NCBI GenBank assembly: GCA_025455065.1
Contig: JALONG010000012.1
Span: forward strand, 62,001-126,000
Origin: Candidatus Kapaibacterium sp.
GTDB lineage: Bacteria > Bacteroidota > Ignavibacteria > Kapaibacteriales > UBA4661
Direction of reading: 5' to 3'
Length of the DNA: 64,000 nt
The notes under the pieces are model-generated. The model made no database searches. It saw only the letters and a program-made list of their open reading frames with translations, and had not been told where the DNA came from. A program made the translations under genes and the position numbers. Below, in pieces: positions 47,652 through 55,793 of the stretch. Each line of letters begins with the position of its first letter. The stretch's first letter is position 1.

Positions 47652-48818
47652 TTAAAACTTTAATGAGAGATTCACACCATAACTGCGTGTGCTGGGAAGC
47701 GAGTTGTATTCAAGCCCCTGAGCATTGCCATTGCTGTAATTCGATTCCGGATCCACGTTGGGAATATTGGAAAGCAAAATTGCTGCATTACGCATAACCA
47801 AGGAAATACGCGCTCCGGTGAGGATTCCGCTTAAAAACGAATTTTTGAGCATATCACCGGTAATCGTGTAACCAAGCGTGATTTCGCGCAGTTTTACAAA
47901 ACTTGCGTCATACATAAATGCTTCGGTAACACCACCATAGCTTGACCAGAAGTCTTGCACGTAGGCACGGCGCGTGTTCGGAACATACATCGGCGCAGCC
48001 GTCGTACCAACGTTCATTACGCCCACAGCCAAGATGCTGTCCGGACGTGCGCCTTCGCGTCCTTGCAATGTGCCTTTGTGCTGTCCGGTAATATAGCTGT
48101 TTGCATTCGTAAGCGAGTAAATTTTGCCGCCAAGACGGAAATCCACCAGCGCAGAAAGCGTAAAACCGAAGAAGTTGAAGGTATTCGACCAACCGCCGAT
48201 AGCGTCAGGGATTGCATTGCCTAAGTCCTTTGCAATCGGGTCACGCACGGGCAAGCCTGTACGGGCATCATACACAATCGGAAAGCCTGCTTGCGAAGAA
48301 TCACGCAAAAATGCCGTTCCGCGAATAACGCCGTACGCCTGACGCTCAACCGCCAAGACCGTAGCACCGACGCGGGCTGAGCCGATGTCGAGATTACGAA
48401 TACCCGGAAATAATTCCGCAACATTATTCCAATTCCGCGCAATGTTAAACGACGTTTCCCAGGTAAATTCAGGTGTTTTGACGGGAACGCCCGTTACCAT
48501 GACTTCAACGCCTTCATTCGTGATGCGTCCGGCATTGATGAGTGCGCCCGTGAAGCCCGTTGTTGGAGAAATGGTAATCGGGATAATCTGATTACGAACA
48601 TCTTGCTGATAGTACGTGAAATCAATACCCAAGCGACCTTCAAGGAATTTCAAGTCAAATCCAGCTTCGATATTATTGGAAATTGTCGGCAAAAGATTCG
48701 AGTTCGGGATATTGAACTGCGGTGCTTGTGCCAAAATCATGTTCGTATTGCGTCCGGCGGTGTAGGGAAGTGCTGCAAAAGAGTACAGAAGTTGCAACTG
48801 ATACGGGTCTGTATCATG
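47652..48818 (-). pseudogene. SusC-like TonB-dependent receptor, C-terminal remnant
   Basis: A 388-codon frame, without a proper start, that begins after an in-frame TAG at 48819. It encodes the last strands of a SusC barrel (FLEGRLGIDFTYYQQDVRNQI, FVKLREITLGYTITGDML, ending GVNLSLKF). The first part of the same gene is at 49582-50187 on the same strand. About 400 or more middle codons expected for a ~1000-aa SusC are absent, and the intervening ~0.77 kb is foreign in strand and composition. It cannot make a complete receptor. Confidence 0.88.
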
Positions 48819-48849
48819 CTAGTGCTAGAAAAATCTCCGTGTTTGGTCA

Positions 48850-48877
48850 TTGACAGATTATATTTTTTTTGTATATT
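48850..48877 (+). promoter_or_regulatory. Candidate promoter of the inserted lipoprotein gene
   Basis: TTGACA (48850-48855), 16 bases of spacer and TATATT (48872-48877) precede the lipoprotein ATG by ~48 bases, in a strongly AT-rich context. It lies inside the inserted segment. Confidence 0.5.
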
Positions 48878-48924
48878 TAGGGCTAATTTTTTTTTACTAA
48901 CCTTTCCGTAAATAGGTGTGTTTT

Positions 48925-49509
48925 ATGCATCCCCAAAAAATTGTTTCTGGTGCCATAATGGTTTTTGCCGTTGCCATCATAAGTTCCTGTACAACTAATC
49001 TTCTTGATACTCCGCCACTTCCACAAAGTGTAACAAGTAAAGTTGCCGCTGTAACAAATAAGCAACAAGACAATATGCGACAAGGAATCTTTATAAATGG
49101 TACTTTAATAAAACCTATTCCTAAAGAGGAATATCTAGCTAGAATGAACAAGTCTAGCTCGACTGTAAATAGTAACTATAACCCTAATGCGATTATTATT
49201 CCTCTTCTCAATACTTCCTATCCATATGTAGAGGGATCTCGTAGAATACTCTTTACCGAGACGCGATATGAGATTGTAAATTCAAATGGAGGAGATCCCG
49301 CATCAGCAGAAATTTTTGTAGCAATCACAGACAATACTTATATCCCCGAACAAACTGTTTATTATCCTTTAGGAGTTCAATCTGGCGCAAATGTCTTTCC
49401 TTATGACTTTGGCATTCAACAGCCTGGGACTGTATCTAGTACCATTACATTAACTTCCCCTAATTGCCCCGGCTCTGCTTCTGCTTCATATTATTATACA
49501 TTTCAATAA
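48925..49509 (+). CDS. Predicted lipoprotein of unknown family inside susC
   Basis: 194 aa. A signal peptide (VSGAIMVFAVAIISSC) ends in a lipobox with the lipidated Cys at ~19, followed by TTNLLDTPPLPQ. The rest is Asn/Ser/Thr/Tyr-rich and beta-prone (YPYVEGSRRILFTETRYEIV, SSTITLTSPNCPGSASASYYYTFQ), without recognised domains. Codon use (many AT-ending codons such as ATA, AGA and TTA) differs from neighbours, pointing to transfer. ATG 48925 has AGG nine bases before it. It has its own promoter-like sequence and terminator and runs opposite to the surrounding operon. Confidence 0.75.
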   Translation: MHPQKIVSGAIMVFAVAIISSCTTNLLDTPPLPQSVTSKVAAVTNKQQDNMRQGIFINGTLIKPIPKEEYLARMNKSSSTVNSNYNPNAIIIPLLNTSYPYVEGSRRILFTETRYEIVNSNGGDPASAEIFVAITDNTYIPEQTVYYPLGVQSGANVFPYDFGIQQPGTVSSTITLTSPNCPGSASASYYYTFQ

Positions 49510-49545
49510 TCCTGACCTTACTATAAGCATAATAAATAAGTGAAG

Positions 49546-49575
49546 AGCAAGTTCTTTGGAGAACTTGCTTTTTTT
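49546..49575 (+). terminator. Terminator of the inserted lipoprotein gene
   Basis: Perfect 10-base arms AGCAAGTTCT and AGAACTTGCT around TTGG are followed by seven T residues. It ends ~6 bases before the broken end of the susC N-terminal fragment. Confidence 0.88.
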
Positions 49576-49581
49576 CTATTA

Positions 49582-50187
49582 TTAGCACAACTCAACACAG
49601 AGAATCCCATCCACAACGTAGAGCGGCTGGTTATTGCCCGTAAGTTGCTTCTCACCGCGAATAATCACGCGGCTCGAACCCCCAACGCCTGTTTGACCAA
49701 TGTTTACGCGCACTCCGGCAACTTTGCCCACAAGTGCGTTTGCAACGTTGAGTTCGCGGGCTTGGGTGAGTTCTGCGCCTTGAACGGTCGAAATGGCATA
49801 ACCAAGCGACTTTTTCTCGCGTTCAATACCGATAGCTGTTACGACAACTTCATCCAAAAGCACGTCGTCAATAGCTAATTCAACGTTCAAAGCGCCTTCT
49901 TGCGGCACTTTGACTTCTTTTTTCAAAAAGCCGATAAGTTGGAACACAAGCGTCGTGCCGGGCTGCGCGTTCAGAGTATAATTCCCTTCGCGGTCAGCGA
50001 TTGCACCTTTTAATGTTCCTTTCACAAGGATTTTTGTCCCGCCAAGCGGCTTTCCGTCGCCTTTGGCAGTAACCTTTCCTGTTACGGAACGGTTTTGCGA
50101 AAATACCTCCCCGTTCAAAAACACTAATGCCGCAATAAGCAACATACAGCGCATCAAAAGAGAAGTACGAAGAAACAAACTGTTCAT
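49582..50187 (-). pseudogene. SusC-like TonB-dependent receptor, N-terminal remnant
   Basis: A 201-codon frame from a proper ATG. It has a signal peptide (MLLIAALVFLNGEVFSQ), a CarboxypepD_reg-like domain (VTGKVTAKGDGKPLGGTKI ... GTLVFQ region), the DEVVVTAIGIEREKKSLGYA link and the start of the plug domain (VIIRGEKQLTGNNQPLYVVDGI). It then leaves the family after VVDGI with LCVELC and a stop at the edge of the inserted segment. The C-terminal part is at 47652-48818. Transcription from the GHL10 gene upstream (78-bp gap) would produce only a truncated plug. Confidence 0.9.
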
Positions 50188-50265
50188 AGAATATGGATTG
50201 GGTGATGAAAATGGTGGAAATTTGACAAGAACTCTCGATTACTCTCAATTAGTCTCGACTATTTG

Positions 50266-51492
50266 CTACGGTCTCAAAAGCGAATCCCTTGGAAACGCAG
50301 CATCCAAGCGATAGACACCCTGCCGCAACGCGCGTGCAGTCTCGTTATTATTCGGTGTAAGTGCCTCGTGGAAGAAAATGACCGAGCCAATCATTCCCGC
50401 TTGCCTATTCGCCGTAATGCTCTCGGAAAGCAGTTGCGCAGTGGAAATATACGGGTCTGCCCTGCCAAGAACACCCGGAGCTATCTTGCGGCGAGCATTT
50501 GCGGGCATTTGCGACTGCAACTGCGTGAGAAGCCCTTGATATGCGGGTAAATCTCGCCGATATAGCTGCGTACTCAGCAAATCTACCAAGCCGCGCTGCA
50601 TCCACGTTGGGGAATCCTGCAAATATTCGACATTCCCAAACGGAAACGGGCTTGGCGACATGGCAAACACTAAATTCGGCTTTCGCGCTTTCACTGTCTG
50701 ACGCAAGCGTGCAAGCCAGTCGGTGAGTTTGTCAGCGCGCCATTTTACCCATGCTGCTTCTTTGAAATCTTGCGGGGCAGCCATGCCTGTTTCGCGGCGA
50801 TACCGAGCGACGGTTGCTGTGTCATAACCGCCTTCGGTGGGCATAGCGGGCATACGGTCGTCGCCTTGAATCCCGTCAATATCGTAGCCGTTCACCACTT
50901 CCATTACCAAATCAGTGATAAAATTCTGCACATTGGAATCAAGCGCATTCATCCAATAAAACCCATTTTTGACCACAACCTGCCCATCGCGCCCGATGCT
51001 TGACCATTGCGGATATTTGGTGAGAATTGCTCCGGGCGGCGTACCTAAGCCACTATTGAACGACGAAAAACCATACTCAAACCAAGGAATAACCGTCAAG
51101 CCTTGTAACCGTGCCTCTTCAATAGTTTCTCGCAACACATCGCGGTCGCCGAACTGCGCACCAATCGGCAAATTAAACTCACGCTGCATCCTTGCCGAAC
51201 GCCACATTGTATAGCCGCACAACCAAACGACCGGAAAGACTGTATTGAAGCCGTTTTCCTTGAGTGTTCGCATAGCGAGCGCGATATTTTGCCGCGAATC
51301 AAACACGGTGCTTCCGGCAACCGTCAGCCAGACACCGCGTACTTCGGGGCTTGCAACGCTTGGTGTTGTGGGGCGCGTTGTGTCGGGTGGGCGTGTAACA
51401 ATCTGCGGACCTTGATTTTGCGGCGTACAGGCAATGGCGCTAAGAAAAAACGCTGTGGCAGTCAAGCACAACGCGAAGTTGAGACGAAGCAT
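50266..51492 (-). CDS. GHL10-family (DUF187-like) glycosyl hydrolase-like lipoprotein
   Basis: 408 aa. A lipobox (LSAIAC, Cys22) follows the signal. The domain starts EVRGVWLTVAGSTVFDSRQNIALAMRTLKENGFNTVFPVVW and shows NGYDIDGIQGDDRMP and WKADKL-like helices, the family pattern of a TIM barrel related to GH-H clan enzymes. Activity is inferred as endo-acting on polysaccharide or peptidoglycan-like glycans; few members are characterised. It is the first gene of the minus-strand glycan island, just before susC. Confidence 0.88.
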   Translation of the reverse strand: MLRLNFALCLTATAFFLSAIACTPQNQGPQIVTRPPDTTRPTTPSVASPEVRGVWLTVAGSTVFDSRQNIALAMRTLKENGFNTVFPVVWLCGYTMWRSARMQREFNLPIGAQFGDRDVLRETIEEARLQGLTVIPWFEYGFSSFNSGLGTPPGAILTKYPQWSSIGRDGQVVVKNGFYWMNALDSNVQNFITDLVMEVVNGYDIDGIQGDDRMPAMPTEGGYDTATVARYRRETGMAAPQDFKEAAWVKWRADKLTDWLARLRQTVKARKPNLVFAMSPSPFPFGNVEYLQDSPTWMQRGLVDLLSTQLYRRDLPAYQGLLTQLQSQMPANARRKIAPGVLGRADPYISTAQLLSESITANRQAGMIGSVIFFHEALTPNNNETARALRQGVYRLDAAFPRDSLLRP

Positions 51493-51708
51493 AAATTGTT
51501 ATGGGATTGGTGGAGTGTTTGGGGGAGAGGGCAAGAACACACAAAATATTCACACGTTTCACTCCGAATATACAAACTGTTCGCTATAAGCGCAATTTTT
51601 CTTGCGAAAAAACCATAAAGTTTTTTGGGATAGTTTCGGCACGAGATTTTTTGTAATTTTTGGGGAAACAAATTTTCACCATTTCATGCGAACATTTTGC
51701 GAATAATT

Positions 51709-52047
51709 ATGGTGCAAGTACCTCAAACACAGGAAGAAAAATTTCTGCTTCAGCGCATCAAATCTGCTATTCAGGAAATTGAGCCAAATGCAGAATTGTA
51801 CCTTTTCGGCTCCCATTCTCGCGGTGATGCAACCGAAGAATCGGATTGGGATGTACTGGTGTTAGTGGATGGTGAAGTAACGATGAATAGAAAATTGCCC
51901 ATTTGGAATAGTGTATATCCTTTAGAACTAGAATACTCAATTTGTATAGGTCTTAGCGTCAGAGGCAAAGATGATTGGCGTAATGAGGGATTTATTCTCT
52001 CAACTCCATTCTACCAAATCTTCAGCAAAGATGTTATTCTGATGTAA
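51709..52047 (+). CDS. Orphan MNT-type nucleotidyltransferase domain protein
   Basis: 112 aa. The polymerase-beta-like motif is ELYLFGSHSRGDATEESDWDVLVLV, i.e. GSxxRG followed by DxD, so catalytic residues are intact. Such proteins normally pair with a HEPN toxin-like RNase and silence it by adding AMP residues. No HEPN gene follows or precedes; the next gene is DUF4434. The 3' half has more AT-rich codons than surrounding genes, hinting at transfer. ATG 51709 is used in place of the TTG at 51697. Confidence 0.85.
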   Translation: MVQVPQTQEEKFLLQRIKSAIQEIEPNAELYLFGSHSRGDATEESDWDVLVLVDGEVTMNRKLPIWNSVYPLELEYSICIGLSVRGKDDWRNEGFILSTPFYQIFSKDVILM

Positions 52048-52071
52048 TTTTTTTAACTGAGTTACATAACC

Positions 52072-53040
52072 ATGCTCATCTCCGCAACTTTCCTCGACGA
52101 AATTAGCCACGACATACCGCATCAAAACTGGGGCGAAGCCGAATGGGATGCCGACTTTCAAGCTATGAAGCGCATCGGTATTGATACCGTTGTTCTCATT
52201 CGCTCCGGCTATGGGCGTTGGGCGACGTACCCAAGCGAGGTACTTACCCGCGAAGAAAGTATTTATGAGCCTCCGGTGGATTTGGTCGAAATGTATTTGC
52301 GCTTGTCGGAGAAGTACGGCATGAGGTTTTTCTTTGGAACATATGATTCAGGGCGGTTTTGGCATGATGAGAACTATTGGAAAACGACGGCTTTTGAGCG
52401 CGACAACGAAGTCAATATGCGCGTTACGGAGGAAGTGTGGCGTAAATACGGCTCCAGTCCTGCTTTTGGTGGGTGGTATTTATCCTTGGAAATAAGCCGC
52501 AAAACAGGGAAAATTGTGGATATGTTTCATAAACTCGGCAAGCATTGTAAAGATCTTTCAGGCGGGCTTCCTATTTTAATTTCACCCTATATTGACGGCA
52601 CAAAAGCTGTTTCGCAATACGCAGCAACGCTCACCAAAGAACAAACTACCACACTCGAAGAACATGAGCGCGATTGGAATGAGATTTTAAGCGGCGTTCA
52701 AGGCGCAGTGGATATTTTGGCGTTTCAAGACGGACACGTGCATTATCACGAATTAGCAGATTATCTCGTCATCAACAAACAGCTCGCAGACCGCTACGGA
52801 ATGCGCTCTTGGACGAATGTCGAATCTTTCGACCGCGATATGCCAATAAAATTTTTGCCCATCAAATGGGAAAAATTGCGCTTAAAGCTGGAAGCCGCAC
52901 AAAAAGCTGGTGTGGAGAAGGCAATAACGTTTGAATTTTCGCATTTTATGAGTCCGAACTCGGCGTATATTCAAGCGCATCATTTATACAACCGTTACCG
53001 CGAATACGCACAAACACTCAATCAATCATTCTCATCATAA
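52072..53040 (+). CDS. DUF4434 domain protein
   Basis: 322 aa, no signal peptide. The order of strands and helices fits a TIM barrel: FLDEISHDIPHQNWGEAEWDADFQAMKRIGIDTVVLIRSG at the start, FGGWYLSLEI, PILISPYIDGT, VDILAFQDG and RSWTNVESFDRD later, matching DUF4434. Conserved acidic and Trp residues line up as in glycosidase barrels, so a glycan-processing role is likely but unproven. It is followed by a peptidoglycan LD-carboxypeptidase gene (15-bp gap), which may indicate a wall-turnover link. Confidence 0.85.
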   Translation: MLISATFLDEISHDIPHQNWGEAEWDADFQAMKRIGIDTVVLIRSGYGRWATYPSEVLTREESIYEPPVDLVEMYLRLSEKYGMRFFFGTYDSGRFWHDENYWKTTAFERDNEVNMRVTEEVWRKYGSSPAFGGWYLSLEISRKTGKIVDMFHKLGKHCKDLSGGLPILISPYIDGTKAVSQYAATLTKEQTTTLEEHERDWNEILSGVQGAVDILAFQDGHVHYHELADYLVINKQLADRYGMRSWTNVESFDRDMPIKFLPIKWEKLRLKLEAAQKAGVEKAITFEFSHFMSPNSAYIQAHHLYNRYREYAQTLNQSFSS

Positions 53041-53055
53041 CTCATTTCTGCCAAC

Positions 53056-54138
53056 ATGACAACTCGCCGCAATCTTCTTACATCAGTCGCAGGTGCAGCA
53101 ATAGCCTATCCACTACTCGCTTCTGAGGCTTTTGCACAGAAAAAATCTTCTGCAAAAGCAAAAAACACAAAACCGCTCAAACTTTTGAAACCTAAAGCAC
53201 TGCAAAGTGGCATGACCATTGGCTTGGTCTTCCCTGCGGGGTGGACAAAAATGGAAGAAGTCGAGTTGGGAAAGGCATATTTGGAGAAATTAGGCTACAA
53301 GGTTGTACTGGGACAAAATGCCGGAAAACAGCTTGGGTACTTGTCTCAAGATGACAAATCACGCGCTGCGGAATTTATGACCGCCGTTGAAAATCCCTCT
53401 ATTGACGCGATTATCTGCGCACGGGGCGGTTACGGCACAATGCGAATGCTCGAAATGCTTGATTACACCTCAATTCGTAAGCATCCGAAAATTATTTCAG
53501 GCTACAGCGACATCACGGCACTTATCAACACGATTTACCAGCGAAGTGGCTTGGTTACATTCCATGGACCGGGTGCGCTGGCTGCATGGAATGAATTTAC
53601 CGAAAAAAGTTTTTTGGAAATTGCGACAGCCAATGCTTTGACCGATGCGGAACGTGCGAAAAAGCCCTTCCAACCAATAGTGATGCCGCCTACAGAAGGT
53701 TGGAAAACGATGACAACGGGAAAAACAGGTAAAGCAAAAGGGCGTTTGGTAGGAGGCAATCTCACGCTGCTGTCCATGACGACGGGAACATCACTTGAAA
53801 TCAACACCAAAGGCGCATTGCTCTTTTTTGAGGATGTTACCGAAGAGCCGTACCGTATAGACCGCATGATTACGCAACTTTTGCTTGCCGGAAAGCTGCA
53901 AGAGTGCGTCGGGATTGCGATTGGGCAGTTTACCAAATGCGAAGCCGAAGACGCGGCACATTCATTCACCGTGCAGGAAGTGTTGGAAGACCGCTTGAAA
54001 GGCTTGGGAATACCGATTGTTACAGGATTGCAGTTCGGACACGTCGCGCAAAAATACACCTATCCGATTGGCGTACAAGCTGAATTAAACACCGAAACAG
54101 GCACATTAACGCTGTTGGAATCGGCGGTACAAGGGTAA
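53056..54138 (+). CDS. S66 LD-carboxypeptidase with Tat signal
   Basis: 360 aa. The N-terminus TTRRNLLTSVAGAAIAYP...AFAQ is a twin-arginine signal. The S66 core follows: GLVFPAGW, ARGGYGTMRMLEMLDY, the nucleophile Ser in ISGYSDITALIN, FHGP, the Glu in LLFFEDVTEEPYRIDRM, and the His in QFGHVAQKYTYPIG. S66 enzymes cut the L,D bond of tetrapeptides released from murein and are classically cytoplasmic. An exported form is known in some Bacteroidota and would act in the periplasm. A stem-loop sits just after the stop. Confidence 0.93.
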   Translation: MTTRRNLLTSVAGAAIAYPLLASEAFAQKKSSAKAKNTKPLKLLKPKALQSGMTIGLVFPAGWTKMEEVELGKAYLEKLGYKVVLGQNAGKQLGYLSQDDKSRAAEFMTAVENPSIDAIICARGGYGTMRMLEMLDYTSIRKHPKIISGYSDITALINTIYQRSGLVTFHGPGALAAWNEFTEKSFLEIATANALTDAERAKKPFQPIVMPPTEGWKTMTTGKTGKAKGRLVGGNLTLLSMTTGTSLEINTKGALLFFEDVTEEPYRIDRMITQLLLAGKLQECVGIAIGQFTKCEAEDAAHSFTVQEVLEDRLKGLGIPIVTGLQFGHVAQKYTYPIGVQAELNTETGTLTLLESAVQG

Positions 54139-54140
54139 AT

Positions 54141-54209
54141 CCGCAAAAAGTACAAGGATTAATCCACAAAAAAAGGCAGAGAATTTCAGGAATCCTTGTA
54201 ATTTTGCGG
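54141..54209 (+). terminator. Large stem-loop after the S66 gene
   Basis: CCGCAAAAAGTACAAGGAT (54141-54159) pairs with ATCCTTGTAATTTTGCGG (54192-54209) with one mismatch or bulge. It starts two bases past the stop codon. There is no T tract after it, so it may stabilise or pause the transcript rather than end it, or be a repeat remnant. Confidence 0.45.
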
Positions 54210-54296
54210 TGGAACTTTCCGCCAAAAAACGAATGTTTAGCGTAAACAATTCACGCATCCCAACGATTGGTTTTGTAGCACTCAAAAGCCGCATCA

Positions 54297-55778
54297 ATGC
54301 TTCATTTTGACACTGACGACACAGCAGAACTCACCTTTGCTTCATCTCACGCCACCATCTTGGAAGCGCTTCGGCAGCGTATTCCGACGATTACTCCACA
54401 AATTTGGCAATCTTCAACGCACGTATTCATGCGCTTTTCAAGCCCTTTGAACGCGCTCATCGGTGAGGAAGTGCTGGAAGATTTTTCGCTGTTGGATTGG
54501 CTGCAAGATATTTCCGTTCAGGATGTTTCCGGTCAGGATGCTGCCGCAGCGCATAAAATCTACTGGCGTAACCGCATGGAAACCTACGAAACAGCAGGAT
54601 ACGGCATTGCGCATATCATCCAAGGCAGCAGCACTAACATTTCCTCGCTTCTCCGCCTTGTGCATGATGCAACCGCCGAAGCGACACCAAACATTCGTTA
54701 TTATGGCGGAACACGATTTTATGCGCCTTCCAAAGCAGATGCTGTTTGGCAGAATTTCCCCGATGCGGCATTTGTCCTGCCGTTTTTGGAATGTGATTCC
54801 GCAGAAGACGTTGTTTTCCTGCACTGTACCGTTGCCATGCCGTTGGGTAGTAGTCTTGAAGCGGCTTACAGCAAAGCAGAACAAAAATTACGAGCATTGG
54901 AACAATCTCGAAACAATGCAATAAAGCCGGATTTTACGCCATATTTCAACGCTATTCCCTACAAAAGCCGCACCAATGTTCCTTCTAAAGTACAGTGGGA
55001 GCGTAGCATTGATGCGGCATTGAAAGAATTTTCTCGTGAACGCTTAGAGAAAGTTGTGTTAGCAAGACGCGCAACCGTAGAATGTACCGAAAACATAGAT
55101 TCTATAACGCTTCTGCGTGAGCGCCTTCGTAAAGCACCACGCGCAACGGCTTTTTTGCTACAATTCGGCACGGACAGTGCATTTTTCGGCACAACGCCTG
55201 AACTGCTTTACCAGCGTGAAGGGCGCACTATCTCTACCGAAGCGATTGCCGGCACACGAAGGCGCAGCACCAATGACCGCGAAGATGAAGCCATTGCCGA
55301 TGAACTGCTCAATTCCGACAAAGACCGCCGCGAACACGCATCAGTTCAGCGTTTTATCGCCTCGGCGCTCGACGAACTTACCGAATCCTTTACCATCGGC
55401 ACGGTGGACATTCTCAAACTCTCGAATGTACAGCATTTGTACGCCGTTTTTACGGGCAAACTCCGTGCAACAAGCGATGATGCGCATATATTGGAGCATC
55501 TTCACCCAACGCCTGCTGTCGGGGGAACGCCGCGCCGCAAAGCGGTAGAATTTCTGCAAAAGCACGAAGGATTTGACAGAGGCTGGTACGCAGCGCCCGT
55601 CGGCTGGGTTAATGCTCATGGGGCAGAGTTTGTTGTGGCGATTCGTTCCGCGCTCATCACGGGAAACACAGCGCATTTATTCTCCGGCGCAGGCATTGTT
55701 GCTGGCTCAGAGGCAGAAAAAGAATGGCAGGAAATTGAAATTAAAATTGCTCCGCTTTTGGAATTATTTCAAGGTTAA
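54297..55778 (+). CDS. menF: Isochorismate synthase
   Basis: 493 aa, chorismate-binding family. It converts chorismate to isochorismate, the first committed step to menaquinone. The core ELLYQREGRTISTEAIAGTRRR, ELLNSDKDRREHASV, HLHPTPAVGGTPRRKAVEFL and GAGIVAGSEAEKEW contains the Mg and substrate residues. Context (menD 15 bp downstream) separates it from anthranilate or salicylate synthases. It is the first gene of menF-menD-menH-menB. Confidence 0.95.
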   Translation: MLHFDTDDTAELTFASSHATILEALRQRIPTITPQIWQSSTHVFMRFSSPLNALIGEEVLEDFSLLDWLQDISVQDVSGQDAAAAHKIYWRNRMETYETAGYGIAHIIQGSSTNISSLLRLVHDATAEATPNIRYYGGTRFYAPSKADAVWQNFPDAAFVLPFLECDSAEDVVFLHCTVAMPLGSSLEAAYSKAEQKLRALEQSRNNAIKPDFTPYFNAIPYKSRTNVPSKVQWERSIDAALKEFSRERLEKVVLARRATVECTENIDSITLLRERLRKAPRATAFLLQFGTDSAFFGTTPELLYQREGRTISTEAIAGTRRRSTNDREDEAIADELLNSDKDRREHASVQRFIASALDELTESFTIGTVDILKLSNVQHLYAVFTGKLRATSDDAHILEHLHPTPAVGGTPRRKAVEFLQKHEGFDRGWYAAPVGWVNAHGAEFVVAIRSALITGNTAHLFSGAGIVAGSEAEKEWQEIEIKIAPLLELFQG

Positions 55779-55793
55779 ATCTCGAAAGACCGC

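Larger units (their letters stand above)
48822..49588. mobile_element. AT-rich lipoprotein cassette replacing the middle of susC
   Basis: The segment carries, on the plus strand, a promoter-like sequence, a lipoprotein gene and an intrinsic terminator, and nothing else. It is visibly richer in A+T than both susC remnants. At its edges GTGCTA (48822-48827) and its inverse TAGCAC (49583-49588) occur, each followed inward by TAGAAAAA-like sequence (directly, or after ATAA). No transposase or long terminal repeat is seen, and susC material was lost, so simple transposition does not explain it. Cassette-like recombination, replacement at a hotspot or an assembly join are the alternatives. Confidence 0.6.

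Noticed and set aside
48822-49588. Integron-type gene cassette
   Set aside because: No attC-like paired core sites (GTTRRRY/RYYYAAC in the right order) and no integrase were found; only a short GTGCTA inversion is visible.
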